Shown piece by piece: positions 1-9,864 of a stretch of DNA of 64,000 bases; the stretch's first letter is position 1; each line of letters opens with the position of its first letter. The notes under the pieces were generated by a model. That model was given only the letters and a program-made list of their open reading frames with translations. It searched no databases and had not been told where the DNA came from. A program made the translations under genes and the position numbers. The DNA is from Dipteris shenzhenensis (lineage: Eukaryota > Polypodiophyta > Polypodiopsida > Gleicheniales), in the NCBI GenBank assembly GCA_047967505.1, contig CM106541.1; one strand, 5' to 3'.

Positions 1-440
1 AAACAAGCCCATTTATCATAAGAGATCTAAAGAACTCACCAAAGAGATCCTAGAATTCCCACGTATAAAAATCTATTCACATGAGATCTAAGAAACTCAA
101 CAAGGAGATCTTAAAACTCCCAGAAACAAATTTCATAGACACAAAAACAAACATATTTCTCACAAGATATCTACAGAACTCAACAAGGAGATCCTCAAAC
201 TCTCACAAAAAAATTTATCTCACAAGAGATCTATGGAACTCAACAAGGAGATCCTAGAACTCCCACAAACAAATTTCAACACATAAATATCTAAATTATT
301 TTTATCACAAGAGATTGAAGGAACTCAATAAAGAGAACCTACAATTTCCACAAACAAATTTCAAACACATAAATATCTAAAATATTTTTATCACAAGAGA
401 TCGAAGGTACTCAATAAACAGAACCTAGAACTCCAACAAA
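1..440. repeat. Degenerate direct-repeat block
   Basis: An AT-rich tract repeats the motif set 'cacaagagatct', 'gaactcaacaaggagatcc', 'agaactcccacaaac' at roughly 60 to 85 base spacing, at least six times with increasing divergence. No coding potential was seen. It ends close to where copia copy A is truncated (~490). Confidence 0.7.
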
Positions 441-489
441 CAATGGAAAAGACCAAAACCAAATCCAAAAAAGAGATCTCAAGAACTCA

Positions 490-3400
490 GAAATGTGCAT
501 CTAGCCGCATCCAAATGCGGTGTTCTTGGAGTCTACATAAACTGGCTTACCAACCCAACAGCATAGCTCAAAACTGGCCTAGTAATAGTCATATAAATCA
601 AACTTCCTACTATGCGTCTGTACATAGTAGGGTCTTCTAGAAGCTCACCTGCATATATGCTCAACTTCACATTCTGCTCCAAAGGAACTGAAATAAGCTT
701 ACAGCCTATCATCCCTTATTTGGATAGCATGTCCAATCCATACTGCCTCTATAAGAGCCATATCCCACTTGTGGATCTAATCACCTCAATACCCAAGGAG
801 TAACATAGCTCTCCCAAATCCTTCATCTCAAACTTGTGCTTTAATAGCATTTTCACATGAAGGATATCTTCATCACTATCACCTGTGATGATCAAATCAT
901 CAACATAAATGACAAGCAGCATAATGCCTTTCTTTTTTTTTCTCACATAAAGTGAGAAATCTGCCTTGGAAATTTGAAAGCTAATAGTGACAAGATATTT
1001 TCCTATCTTGTAAGACCATGCTTTGGGTGCTTGCTTCAAGCAATACAAGGATTTCTTCAATCTGCAAACAAACTCAGGATGAACAGCATGAACATAACCT
1101 GGTGGCTGCTCCATATAGACCTCTTCTTGCAAATCACCATGCAAGAAAGCATTCTTTACATCCATTTGATGTAAAGACCATCTCTTTGATGTAGCCATAG
1201 CAATGACTACTCTTATGGTTGCCATCCTTGCAATTGGATTGAATGTTTCTACATAATCAATGCCATATGTCTATGCATACCCCTTGAAAACTAATCTTGC
1301 CTGGTATCTGTTCACAAAACGATTTGCATTGTGCTTCACCTTATAAACCCACTTGCAGCCAATTGCATTCTTGTCTTTAGGCAAAGGCACCAATTTCCAT
1401 GTAGCATTTCCTTCCAAGGCATCCATTTCTTCATCTATGGCTTTCTCCCATTTTTCTTTCCCCATGGCTTGCTCAAAAGAGGTGGGTTGTGGTTCATGTA
1501 TCACTTTGACCATATAGGCATAGTGAATGGCTATAAATCCATCATATTTCAGCCTATCCATAGGATACCTAGCTCTGTCAGACCTATGCAAAATAGGCTC
1601 ACTACTAGGTGCTCTCAAAACATCCCTTGTCTTCCTTATTCCAGGTGTAATAACAGAAGGAATACCCAACTCATCATCAAGGCTCTGTTCTGAGCCACTC
1701 GATCTCGGGGGGGTCACTATGTATAAACCCTCTATATCACGTGCGTTCAAGGCCTATATTTAAAATCCCTTATCTGTAAATTTTTTCATTAATAAAATGT
1801 ACCCCTTTTCTATACAAATCTGTAAATTTTTTCCAAATTTATTTTAAATAGTCCCTTATGTATATTTATTTCTGTAAATTTTACGAATAAAAAATATCCT
1901 TCTGTTGAACTCACGTGATAGGGTTACATATGATGAGTGACCCCCCCGAGCACTCGATTTACCATCCACATAAGAGTGACCTACATTCACATTAACCATG
2001 GGTTGTGATCTACTTTCTCTTTTCCTTTTCATGGTACTTGCATACCACTATTTGCATTGCTTTAAGGAGATCCTCCTAATCTCAATCTGCCTATCCATGG
2101 CGAAGTTTGTGAACCACTACTAGAGGACACTACAAGTTCACCAATATTTTGTGATTGTTGTTGTGAATTATGTGGAGCATTACCATTTTGTGCATCTACA
2201 TCATCAATCACATTTAATGATTTATACCAACTGCTCATCTCATCAAAAACAACATCTCCGCTCACTGTAAACTTACAAGTAGAAGGGTTATAGCATCTAT
2301 ACCTTTCTGCTGTAGAGAATAACCAATAAAGATGCAATTCTCAGCTTTTGGATCCAACTTGGATCTCAACTCATCTGGCACATGAACATAGGCAATGCAA
2401 CCAAAAACTTTCAAATGAGAAATATCTGGTTTCCTACCAGTATACCTCTCCTCTGGCATCATGCCATGTATGGCTATAGTGGGAGTCCTATTCATTATGT
2501 AGACTACTATAGCAACTGCTTTAGCATAATAATATTCTGGCAGGTCTTTTTCGTTGAGCATGGCATGAGATACCTCTCCAATATGCCTGTTTTTCCTTTT
2601 TGCAAGTCCATTTTGCTGTGGGGTATGATTGCATGAATATTGCTGCTTTACGCCATGCTCCTAAAGGAAACTTGCAAACTCATCTGAGAGGTACTCTCCC
2701 CCTCCATCTGACCTTAGGCATTTTATTTGCAGGCCTATTTCTTTTTCAACCATAGCTTTAAAAGCTTTGAAATTCCCAGACACTTCACTTTTCTTTTTCA
2801 TAAAATACACCCAAATGTTTTTGCTGTAGTCATCAATAAAAGTGACAAAATAATGACAGCCTCCAATAGATGCAACTTTAGTAGTCTACACATTAGAGTG
2901 GATTAATTCCAATGGCCTCTTACTCTCTTGAACATGTCTAGGAAATGGCTTCCAAGCTTGTTTTCCAAATTGACAGGCTTCACATACCTTATACATTTTT
3001 GCAACCTTGAACTTAAGCAATCTTGCAACAATATTTTGGGCTTGCATTAATTTAAGTTGCTGTACATTAACATGACCAATTCATTTATGCCATATATCAA
3101 TATCTGCGACTACACCGGTCCCATCTGCAAACATTGCTGCACTCAATTCAGGCATGTCCGCATCCAACATAAACATCATGCCCTTCTTCTTCCCTTTTGC
3201 TATCAAGCGACCTTTATTTTTCATATCCTCAACAAAGCATCCATGAGGATTAAATCTGGCCTGCAAGCCTTGCTCAACCATTTGACCAACAAAAACTAGG
3301 TTCTTGGTGATATTTGGGACATGAAATACTTCAGACAGGTATTTCTTTTTTCCATCCTGCATAGACAAAGGAATTTTACCAATCTGCACAATAAGATGTG

Positions 3401-4480
3401 TAGTATCATCACCAGTCTCCACAAATCCATGTCTTTCCATTTTCCTTGCATCCTACATTCTCTTTGCATGACATGTCATGTGGGTTGACGCACCTGAGTC
3501 AACATACCACACATCATTGCTTTCTTCTATACTTGTCACAGAATTGGTGATGCGCTGCACCATAAACAGATGCTCATTTCTGTCATCACCCTGTCTACTA
3601 GAGGATGCGTAATTGCCTTGCTGCAATTTTCCAATCTTGAAGTCATTCTACTTTTTGTAGCAGTGTTTAACCATATGACCCATTTTACTAAAGTAGTAGC
3701 ATTCAACAGTGTTGTTTGCATTTTGGCCTCTCTGCCATCCACCACAACCTCTTTGGCTCTTCCTGTCTCTAAAGTTACCATGTCCTCCTCCATAGGACTA
3801 GTTTTCTTGAATTTGTTGCATATTCTAATTTCTGCCATGGCCTCCAAATCGGCCTGTTCTACCTCTGCCTCTACCTCTTCCAACATTTGCGTAGAAGAAA
3901 ACTTTTTTTTAGGTTCCTCCTAAAGAAGATGCACCACCATTTCTCTGCTCTTCAGAAATTAGAAGAGCAATCAAATTCTCAAAATCAAGAAAATTCTCAC
4001 GGATGGCAATGGATGTCTAGTATTGTGCATAATCCTTTCCTAGACCATTCAAGGTCATAGAAACTAAATCATCATCTTCCACTGGTGACCCAATAGAAGC
4101 AAGTGCATCTGCAATTTTCTTTACATTCATGTGGTAGTCATTGATGCTCATATTTTCTCTTTGCACATTATGCAACTCCTGCTTGAGCTACATTTTCCTT
4201 GCTTGCGTATTTGTGCTATACATTTTTGTCAAAGTATCCCATGCCTCCTTCGGCGTGCTTGCATCCTGAATATGCAGAATCATAGAATCTAAAATATTGA
4301 TAGACAGCCAGTACATAACTTTTCTGGCTCTCTCATGCCAGCCTTTAAATGCTTGCAACTCCTGTTGATTGGGAAATAAGGAATAATTAGTTCTTGTTCA
4401 GCTCTAGTAATGAACTCTCGAGAGCCTTTTCCCTTAAGGAAATTCATCATTCTAAACTTCCACTTCCTAGTGATAATTAT
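490..4480 (-). pseudogene. Ty1/copia copy A, gag-pol remnant
   Basis: Decayed gag-pol of a Ty1/copia retrotransposon. Reading down the minus strand: gag N-terminus near 4480-4190, a CCHC zinc knuckle near 3640-3720, an aspartic protease with intact DSGAS near 3470-3510, the pre-integrase and integrase region 3440-2540, the reverse transcriptase 1750-750 with an intact YVDD box near 900-915, and the start of RNase H. The coding line is broken by stops and frameshifts. The copy ends abruptly near 490 inside RNase H, so the rest of RNase H and the 3' LTR are missing. Same family as copies C, D, G and H, shown by matching stretches in each. A MITE sits between integrase and reverse transcriptase (1704-1950). 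Confidence 0.9.
1704..1950. mobile_element. MITE-like DNA transposon inserted in copia copy A
   Basis: A 247-bp non-coding AT-rich insert that is absent at the matching place in copia copy H (near 46230). Both ends carry the inverted terminal motif CTCGGGGGGGTCACT, and looser inverted similarity runs on for about 50 bases (shared TATCACGTG and GTTCAA). The flanks are an 8-bp direct repeat CACTCGAT at 1696-1703 and 1951-1958, a target-site duplication. Eight-base duplications are typical of the hAT superfamily, but these ends do not begin with the usual hAT CA(A/G)G motif, so superfamily assignment is an inference. Confidence 0.8.
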
Positions 4481-4856
4481 GCATCAACAGGAAATAAAAA
4501 GATTCTGTCACTCCTAATATCTCTATGCATAGGCATACAATGTAATTTCTGCGATGACTTTTCACCGACTTGCAGAACAGTGGTCACACAGCAAACAGGG
4601 CACTTTCCTGAGTGCCCACGAAAAACTTCTGCCACCAAAACAGGCCCCGAAATGGCCTCGAATCAAAAAAATAATTTCACCTCTTACTACACCATGAAGG
4701 GCGTCCCAATCTGAGACAGTGCACTCTTGCACTTTCCGGCTGTGCTACCTAAAGCGATTTGCTCAAAAACTCAAAAAAAAAGGAAAGCAACACTGATCCT
4801 CTTACTAGGACACCATGAACTTGGTTTGCTTTATTGAGCTCCTTACCACAAACCGA

Positions 4857-4868
4857 GCTCTGATACCA
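4857..4868 (-). other. Primer binding site of copia copy A
   Basis: On the minus strand this reads TGGTATCAGAGC, complementary to the 3' end of plant initiator-Met tRNA and directly next to the LTR, the usual copia arrangement. It fixes the inner edge of the 5' LTR at 4869. Confidence 0.85.
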
Positions 4869-5220
4869 TGTGAAGAGAGTGGGAGAGACGGAAGGAGTCT
4901 GAGTTGCAACTTTCTCACATACACAATGGGGGAATATACACAAAGGTGGAGGATGAAAATAGTTTTCCTCTTCTTAGTTGTGAAAGCCAAAAGAACTCTA
5001 AGTACAAAAGAATAGGTGAACCCTATATGTGGGTCTCAAACCAAAGTCAACTAACTAAGGTGGCATACTAACTGAGCCACTAACTAGAGTACATAAAGGT
5101 AGTTGTCATCTAGCTATTATTCATGGGTGGTGTATTAACCACATCTGCAGCTAACAAGTCGGTGACATAAATGCACAACAATCACCCTGGCATATCACGA
5201 GTGGAGCTTGAGGGGTGTCA
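4869..5220 (-). repeat. 5' LTR of copia copy A
   Basis: About 352 bp, similar along its length to the LTRs at 16233-16576, 38501-38856 and 42869-43223. On the plus strand it begins TGTGAAGAGAGTGGGAG and ends near gtgtca. The outer ~12 bases differ from the other copies (aggggtgtca instead of gatatctca), so the outer edge is approximate. No target duplication can be read because the other end of the element is missing. Confidence 0.8.
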
Positions 5221-5234
5221 AAACATGATGGGCC

Positions 5235-5243
5235 TATATAAAA
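5235..5243 (+). promoter_or_regulatory. Candidate TATA box upstream of the hairpin unit
   Basis: TATATAAAA lies just outside copia LTR A and about 240 bp upstream of the inverted duplication. An ATG in good context (ctccATGGc) follows at 5349. Position and sequence suit a polymerase II promoter for the hairpin-bearing transcript; this is an inference. Confidence 0.45.
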
Positions 5244-5348
5244 CGTTAAAAAGCCCCCTAACTCTCATTATTCAATGGCAAGAGTGAAGAACAGTGCTAT
5301 ACCATAGGACACTGCCTCGACTCTTCCTCCTCTAGCTCCACCACCTCC

Positions 5349-5762
5349 ATGGCATATGCGCACACAAACCTATCTGGGTCCAGTGGTGCCTCCCCCAACT
5401 CTCATGAGCCCTCCCCCAACTCGCATGAGGTCTCCCATGACTCTTCTGAGCCTTCCCCCAACTCGCATGAGGTCAAAATCTTGAAGGAATTTCACCATCG
5501 CACAGAAGGGAAGAGTGTCGAAGATGTCGCTAGGAGCCTAGAAAGCCTAAAACCTACCACAGTGCGAATTTGGGCATTTTGGACTTGCCAAAATGCCCAA
5601 ATTCATGCCGTAGTGGGTTACAGGCTTTCTAGGCTCCTGGCAACATCCCGGACACTCTTCCCCTTCTGCACGATGGTGAAAGTCCTTCAAGATTTGATAG
5701 AAATGAACTTTCGATACCTAGAATTGGAGAAAATGATACTAAATTGGCTAGAAATGCATTAA
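5349..5762 (+). CDS. Hypothetical ORF overlapping the inverted duplication
   Basis: A 137-codon ORF with a good ATG context. Residues ~10-42 hold short imperfect repeats of PSPNSHE, encoded by a tandem DNA repeat (ccaactcgcatgag). The remaining residues are encoded by the two arms of a large DNA hairpin (5479-5692), so the reading frame may be a by-product of the structure. I recognise no domain. The only reasons to list it are the TATA box upstream and the open frame. It may be a leader ORF on a non-coding precursor rather than a real protein gene. Confidence 0.25.
   Translation: MAYAHTNLSGSSGASPNSHEPSPNSHEVSHDSSEPSPNSHEVKILKEFHHRTEGKSVEDVARSLESLKPTTVRIWAFWTCQNAQIHAVVGYRLSRLLATSRTLFPFCTMVKVLQDLIEMNFRYLELEKMILNWLEMH
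5479..5692 (+). ncRNA. Inverted duplication forming a long hairpin (candidate small-RNA precursor)
   Basis: Arm 1 (5479-5582) and arm 2 (5588-5692) are reverse complements over about 104 bases, with about 17 mismatches, one gap and a 5-base loop (acttg). The inner segment aatttgggcattttgg and the segment aggagcctagaaagcc pair perfectly; many other differences are transitions. A plus-strand transcript would fold into a nearly unbranched stem. Young plant MIRNA loci and hairpin siRNA loci look like this: long, near-perfect arms from an inverted gene duplication. The sequence matches no conserved plant miRNA I know. Alternatives are a chance inverted duplication or a small foldback element; no target duplication was seen. 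Confidence 0.55.
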
Positions 5763-5927
5763 AGTAACACAATTAAAATGATGGAGAAAATATATCATCA
5801 ACGACTTAAACAAAATAAAATGGAATAAATATTATGAATTCATGAGGAGCAATGATAACTTAAAACAAATAATAAAGACATGTAGTCATGTATCCATTGA
5901 AATATATGTTTATATATACCAAAGGCC

Positions 5928-6362
5928 TCACATGCTATCTTTCTTCTTGGCTAGTTCTAGTACATTAAGAATAGGGGTCTTTGAATCCCCTAGTGGATTC
6001 CTAGATATAAACCTAGCTGTAATAGCACTAACATTGTCCTCTCCTGCTGCCAAAGACATAGCTATTGCCGTCAATGCCCTACCATGAAAGTTCAATCCAA
6101 AGGCATTGATAGGAGCCAAGCGGTGTACCAAAATGACTTTGTTGGCATTCCGAGTAATGTTGGAGTATCCAATAGTGCACGACAATGCCTTGCACTTTAG
6201 CAGCTCCAAAGGACCTTGGGGAGAAAATTTGTTATGGAAGACCACGATGTGCTCTGTGACTTTGCCAAGGTAATGGCTGATCTTGCCCAAATGCGCTGCA
6301 AACATTACCTCATCAAGATGAGAATTCATTAAGCTCAAACACGTCCTGCAATAATTCAACAA
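5928..6362 (-). CDS. Unknown ORF, possible exon
   Basis: A 144-codon open frame on the minus strand with a mixed, protein-like composition (for example NANKVILVHRLAPINAFGLN) and no low complexity. I do not recognise a family. A good splice acceptor (attattgcag) lies inside its first codons at about 6347-6352, and a donor (GTG|GTAAGT) ends the next ORF upstream at about 6427-6432, but joining these two in the ORF frames meets a stop. It may be a decayed host or transposon gene. Confidence 0.25.
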   Translation of the reverse strand: MLNYCRTCLSLMNSHLDEVMFAAHLGKISHYLGKVTEHIVVFHNKFSPQGPLELLKCKALSCTIGYSNITRNANKVILVHRLAPINAFGLNFHGRALTAIAMSLAAGEDNVSAITARFISRNPLGDSKTPILNVLELAKKKDSM

Positions 6363-6386
6363 ACATTAGAAGACCGACAAAACAAA

Positions 6387-6665
6387 TTATACTGAAAGAA
6401 CATCAACATAAAAAATATTGTTCGAACTTACCACTACGTCGTCGGCTTCTATCCCTTCCTCATTTGCAATGTTGATGGAACCAGGTGTTGTGTGATGTTC
6501 CATTTGGGAGGTGGACGCTTTCTCCTGACTTGTGTTGGAGGGGGAAGCTTCTGCATGAGAGGGATGTGCATCATATACGGACATGTTTGCATCCCTCATT
6601 GAAAGTATCATCGTCAAGAGAAACTCTTCCATTGTCTGGTATGTCATGGATACATCTAGTCTCAT
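6387..6665 (-). CDS. Unknown ORF upstream of 5928-6362
   Basis: A 92-codon ORF beginning MRLDVSMTYQTMEEF, with a Ser/Thr/Glu-rich middle and an acidic stretch (NEEGIEADDVV) right before a perfect GTAAGT donor. It could be a 5' exon of the gene fragment to its left. I recognise no family. Frames do not join cleanly across the apparent intron, so a working gene is doubtful. Confidence 0.2.
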   Translation of the reverse strand: MRLDVSMTYQTMEEFLLTMILSMRDANMSVYDAHPSHAEASPSNTSQEKASTSQMEHHTTPGSINIANEEGIEADDVVVSSNNIFYVDVLSV

Positions 6666-6993
6666 AGTTTCTCATGCCATCTCATGGTGGTCAAGGATTA
6701 ATCTATGGCTAGGTTCTCATGCTAGCAAGGGTTTCCTTGGGTGTAAGGTGAACAGAAAGGGATACAAACAGACCTTCCAATGGTTATCTCCCCTACATGT
6801 ACATGCACACAATGTCTGTAGGAGGTACCATGGAACAAAACATACACATGGCCTACATCATAAGGTGACCAGAGGTGTTTACAAAACACACAACAGACAA
6901 CACACAATAATTTATTTTCATTCATTTTGGAGGACTATCCAGGCTGAGTACCTTGACATAAAAAGAGAGATCTGGAGCATACATAGAGATGAT

Positions 6994-7824
6994 TTAAAAT
7001 GCATAATCTTCATGGGATGCCTCATCTTGTGGAGGCAAATTCACTGTAAGTAGATTTGCATTTTCTGTCTTTGCTTTGTCTCTGTAAAACTTCTCACTAT
7101 GGTTGTTTTTGCCACAGTGCTTGCATGGATTAATTTTGAAGCAGTCCTTTGAAAGGTGATTTGTCTTTCCACAGTGATTGCAAGGAGAATACTTGCCCTT
7201 CTGGAATTTCATAACATAAGCAGTGTCATTGCCTTTCCTTAACTCCATATGTCTTTCTTCTTCTTGGAGAGCTGAGATAATGCCTTCAAGGTTTGGATTG
7301 GGAAGATTCTTCAAAGTGCTTACAATGTGATCAAAACTTTCAGGCATACTCTTAAGTAGTACTGCCATAGCATCATCAGGGGTGATAGGAGAGTTGATAG
7401 AAGCTAACTGAGTCATAAGACTCCGCATATAGTTGACATGAGCAGCTAAAGTAGTATCACTTGCCATCTTTAATTCAAAGAAAGAGATTTTAAGTGATAG
7501 TTTAGATATGTGAGAGCTTGCACCAAAAATCAAATCTAGCTTCTGCCATGCTTCCGATGGAGACTCCAAGTCAGATATATGATGTATGTAATCATCACCC
7601 AAAGCTAAAGCAATTATACCATATGCTTTTTCTTCTCTTGCTGGATCCCTTGCCGGTCGTGTCGGAGCTGAAGATTCTCCAGCATTTGAGGCCGTAGAAG
7701 AAGCGGTAGGAGTAGGTTTGACAAGTCCCCATAAGTTCTCCCGCATTAATGCAAATTTTACCTTCATTTGCCATGTATGGAAGCCCTTTCCATTGAACTT
7801 CTCAAGATTATATAAAGTAGCCAT
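6994..7824 (-). CDS. Orphan copia-type gag (UBN2/retrotransposon gag) protein
   Basis: An uninterrupted gag-like protein of about 276 residues, taking the Met of MATLYNLEKFNGKGF as the start; the open frame runs upstream to 7896. The N-terminal half is the copia gag capsid-like domain (F-G-x-x-F-x-x-W near the start, later SEAWQKLD and LLKSMPESF). Two CCHC-type knuckles follow: CNHCGKTNHLSKDC, complete, and CKHCGKNNHSEKFY, whose last Cys is Tyr. No protease or polymerase follows on the same strand. Unlike every other retroelement frame in this window it has no internal stop. Likely an LTR element that keeps only gag (with the LTR-like sequence at 8669-8907); a domesticated gag gene is the alternative. 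Confidence 0.75.
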   Translation of the reverse strand: MATLYNLEKFNGKGFHTWQMKVKFALMRENLWGLVKPTPTASSTASNAGESSAPTRPARDPAREEKAYGIIALALGDDYIHHISDLESPSEAWQKLDLIFGASSHISKLSLKISFFELKMASDTTLAAHVNYMRSLMTQLASINSPITPDDAMAVLLKSMPESFDHIVSTLKNLPNPNLEGIISALQEEERHMELRKGNDTAYVMKFQKGKYSPCNHCGKTNHLSKDCFKINPCKHCGKNNHSEKFYRDKAKTENANLLTVNLPPQDEASHEDYAF

Positions 7825-8659
7825 GAGAGGGTCTAACCCAGATATTGGGCAGTGTCTAACTCTCTTACAAGTCAAAAAGAACTGAAATACTTCCAAAGTA
7901 TAGGCACTTGATGTAGCAAATAGTAGTGACTAGTTTTCAAACAATGATGCTACTTTTTGCATGCTTCATACAAGTGAATGAAATAAACACTTTCCAATCA
8001 CAACCAGGTCTAGCAAGTCAAAACAAAACTGAAGCAACACTTGTAGTGAAGTTATTAAAAACTTCAAAAGACTAGAAATGCTAGAGTAGCATTTTATGTA
8101 GCATCATTTTCAAATGTATGTCAAAACTGTCAAAACTAGAGAGCTGAACTTGGAGGGCTCATATCACACTCTTCAAAGCAAAAGAAAGAGGGATTTCTAA
8201 GGCAAAAGAAAGGTGGTATACCACAGTAGATCCTCTGGAAAGAAGAGGCGAAAATATGCGTCAGGTCGCCTTCACCTTCTTGAACAAAGTCGACTGGTTT
8301 TTCTCTGTTTTCTCCTTCAATATGCAGCCATTGCTGCTCAGATTTCAGCACAAGGTAGCTCTAGGTATGGAGAAGCTTGCCCTGGAAGGAATTAGGAAAA
8401 GACAGAGCAGGCGCAGAGAACTTGCAAGAAGAAGGATCAACGATTTTTGTGCAATGGCGACCAGCAGCGCGGGTTATTCTCCAATTGCTTGTAGCCCGAA
8501 ATTCGTCCTAACAAGAGGGATCTCCAACTGGAAGGGCATGGGAAATGGGTGAGAATCAGAGGAGCACAAGCTCAAGCAAATTTTTGGAAGAAGAGGGAGA
8601 GATGGTGAAGAAGAAGAAGAGGAAGAAGATGATGATGTGGCAAAAATGGGCTCAAGGGG
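7825..8659 (-). other. Leader region of element B
   Basis: About 830 bases between the orphan gag and the degenerate primer binding site near 8660-8668 (plus strand gggatacca). Only short shadow ORFs were seen. It reads as an untranslated leader of the gag-only element. Confidence 0.4.
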
Positions 8660-8668
8660 GATACCATG

Positions 8669-8907
8669 TTGGAACACTGAAAGGAAAGAGTCGAGTTGAC
8701 ACAAAATCAAAGTACTTGCTTATAGAATGAAGAAGAAAGAGGTCCTTAAGTAGGCACCTCATACAAGGTCACTGACATCACTGATGACCTCAAAGCTCCA
8801 CAATCATCTCCTCAATCTGCTCCTAGATTCACTCAATCATCCTATGTGGCTTTTCCACCACCTAACTGTGCTTGTGGGCACCTAACTGTGCCTCTAGCAC
8901 TCACACA
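8669..8907 (-). repeat. Putative 5' LTR of element B
   Basis: Starts TGTTGGAACACTGAAAG directly after a gatacca sequence (reverse of TGGTATC). It ends near cactcacaca, next to the LINE 3' end. The TG...CA termini and the position upstream of gag suit a 5' LTR of about 240 bp. No partner LTR was found, and the outer edge is uncertain because the LINE reading frame runs into it. Confidence 0.4.
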
Positions 8908-9864
8908 TAGAAACATAAGGTGTGCCTGAGGCATACACCTTGAGATATCCCAACACGAAGGCCCTGCGAGGTCTGCTCAAAGAAGAGGCCCTGAGTGTTC
9001 CAAGCCCGAAGGAAGCGTCTCCGCTTCTCTTGACCGGACCGGGTATCTTCCTGAATCTGGTCCCACTGGCCTCTGAGGGTATGAATAATCTCGCACCAAA
9101 TATCAGTCATGACCTGGGCAGTCGATAAGGAGGTGCCACTGAGGATCTGCGCGCAACGCGAGGTCCAAATGTGCCACCCTGCTATGCTGCTGATAATCTC
9201 CCAGACTGGATGCCTCTCCTGAACTCCTGTATCCGCCTCTGCTAGGTGCTGCGGGATATCCTCGAGCAGCCCCCATGTACCCTGCGTGATAAGGAAAGTG
9301 GGGTCCTGCTGGCATGCCTCGAATAAGTGATGTAGACCAGGTGCGGTGCTGCACCAACAGAACGCGCCCCACGTGATCAAGCCTAGCTCTGGTGCTGCGC
9401 GAGTGAGAATCCCGAAAGTCCACCTCCACACTTCCTGGGCACGAGTGCAGCTCCACAGGCAGTGCTTTGGTGACTCCTCAACCACATGGCAGATCTGACA
9501 GCGTCCGTCCTGGCCTATCTGTCTCAACCAACTCCCCACCGGAAGACCTTTGTGGGCGAGAAGCCACAGGAAGTAGGAGATCTTCCACGGCCGCCAGCTC
9601 TCCCACAAGGCCTTCTAGAAGGCCTGCAAAAAGAATCTGGAAATACCCTGTGCATACCAGCTGGGCCGCTGGGTGGGGGGGCGACTTTGCATCCTCCCAA
9701 GAACTCGCCTGCCCAAAGTCGTGCTGTAGGCGAAGAAGGAAGTCGGCCCCTGTCCTGTCACAACCTCTGGCCAGAGCTCCACTCTCCTGGGTCCCACTCA
9801 AGCTCTGACAAGGCCCGCCCCTCCCAGAGCCAGAGTCGCCAAAGCTGCAGCTGATCTTGCTCAA
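8901..9864 (-). pseudogene. LINE ORF2, C-terminal zf-RVT region
   Basis: The 3' end of ORF2. The frame starting near 9608 contains the reverse-transcriptase zinc-binding domain (zf-RVT): KISYFLWLLAHKGLPVGSWL followed by CQICHVVEESPKHCLWSC, with the expected Cys/His spacing. It is separated from the upstream polymerase frame by a stop near 9615 (a TAG where a Trp codon is likely) and by frame changes between 9864 and 9615. It ends at TGA 8901-8903. The domain is standard at the end of plant L1 ORF2 proteins. Confidence 0.8.

Noticed and set aside
9467-9854. Plus-strand ORFs across the LINE (also 12266-12875, 13752-14027, 14711-15233)
   Set aside because: Shadows of LINE coding sequence on the other strand.
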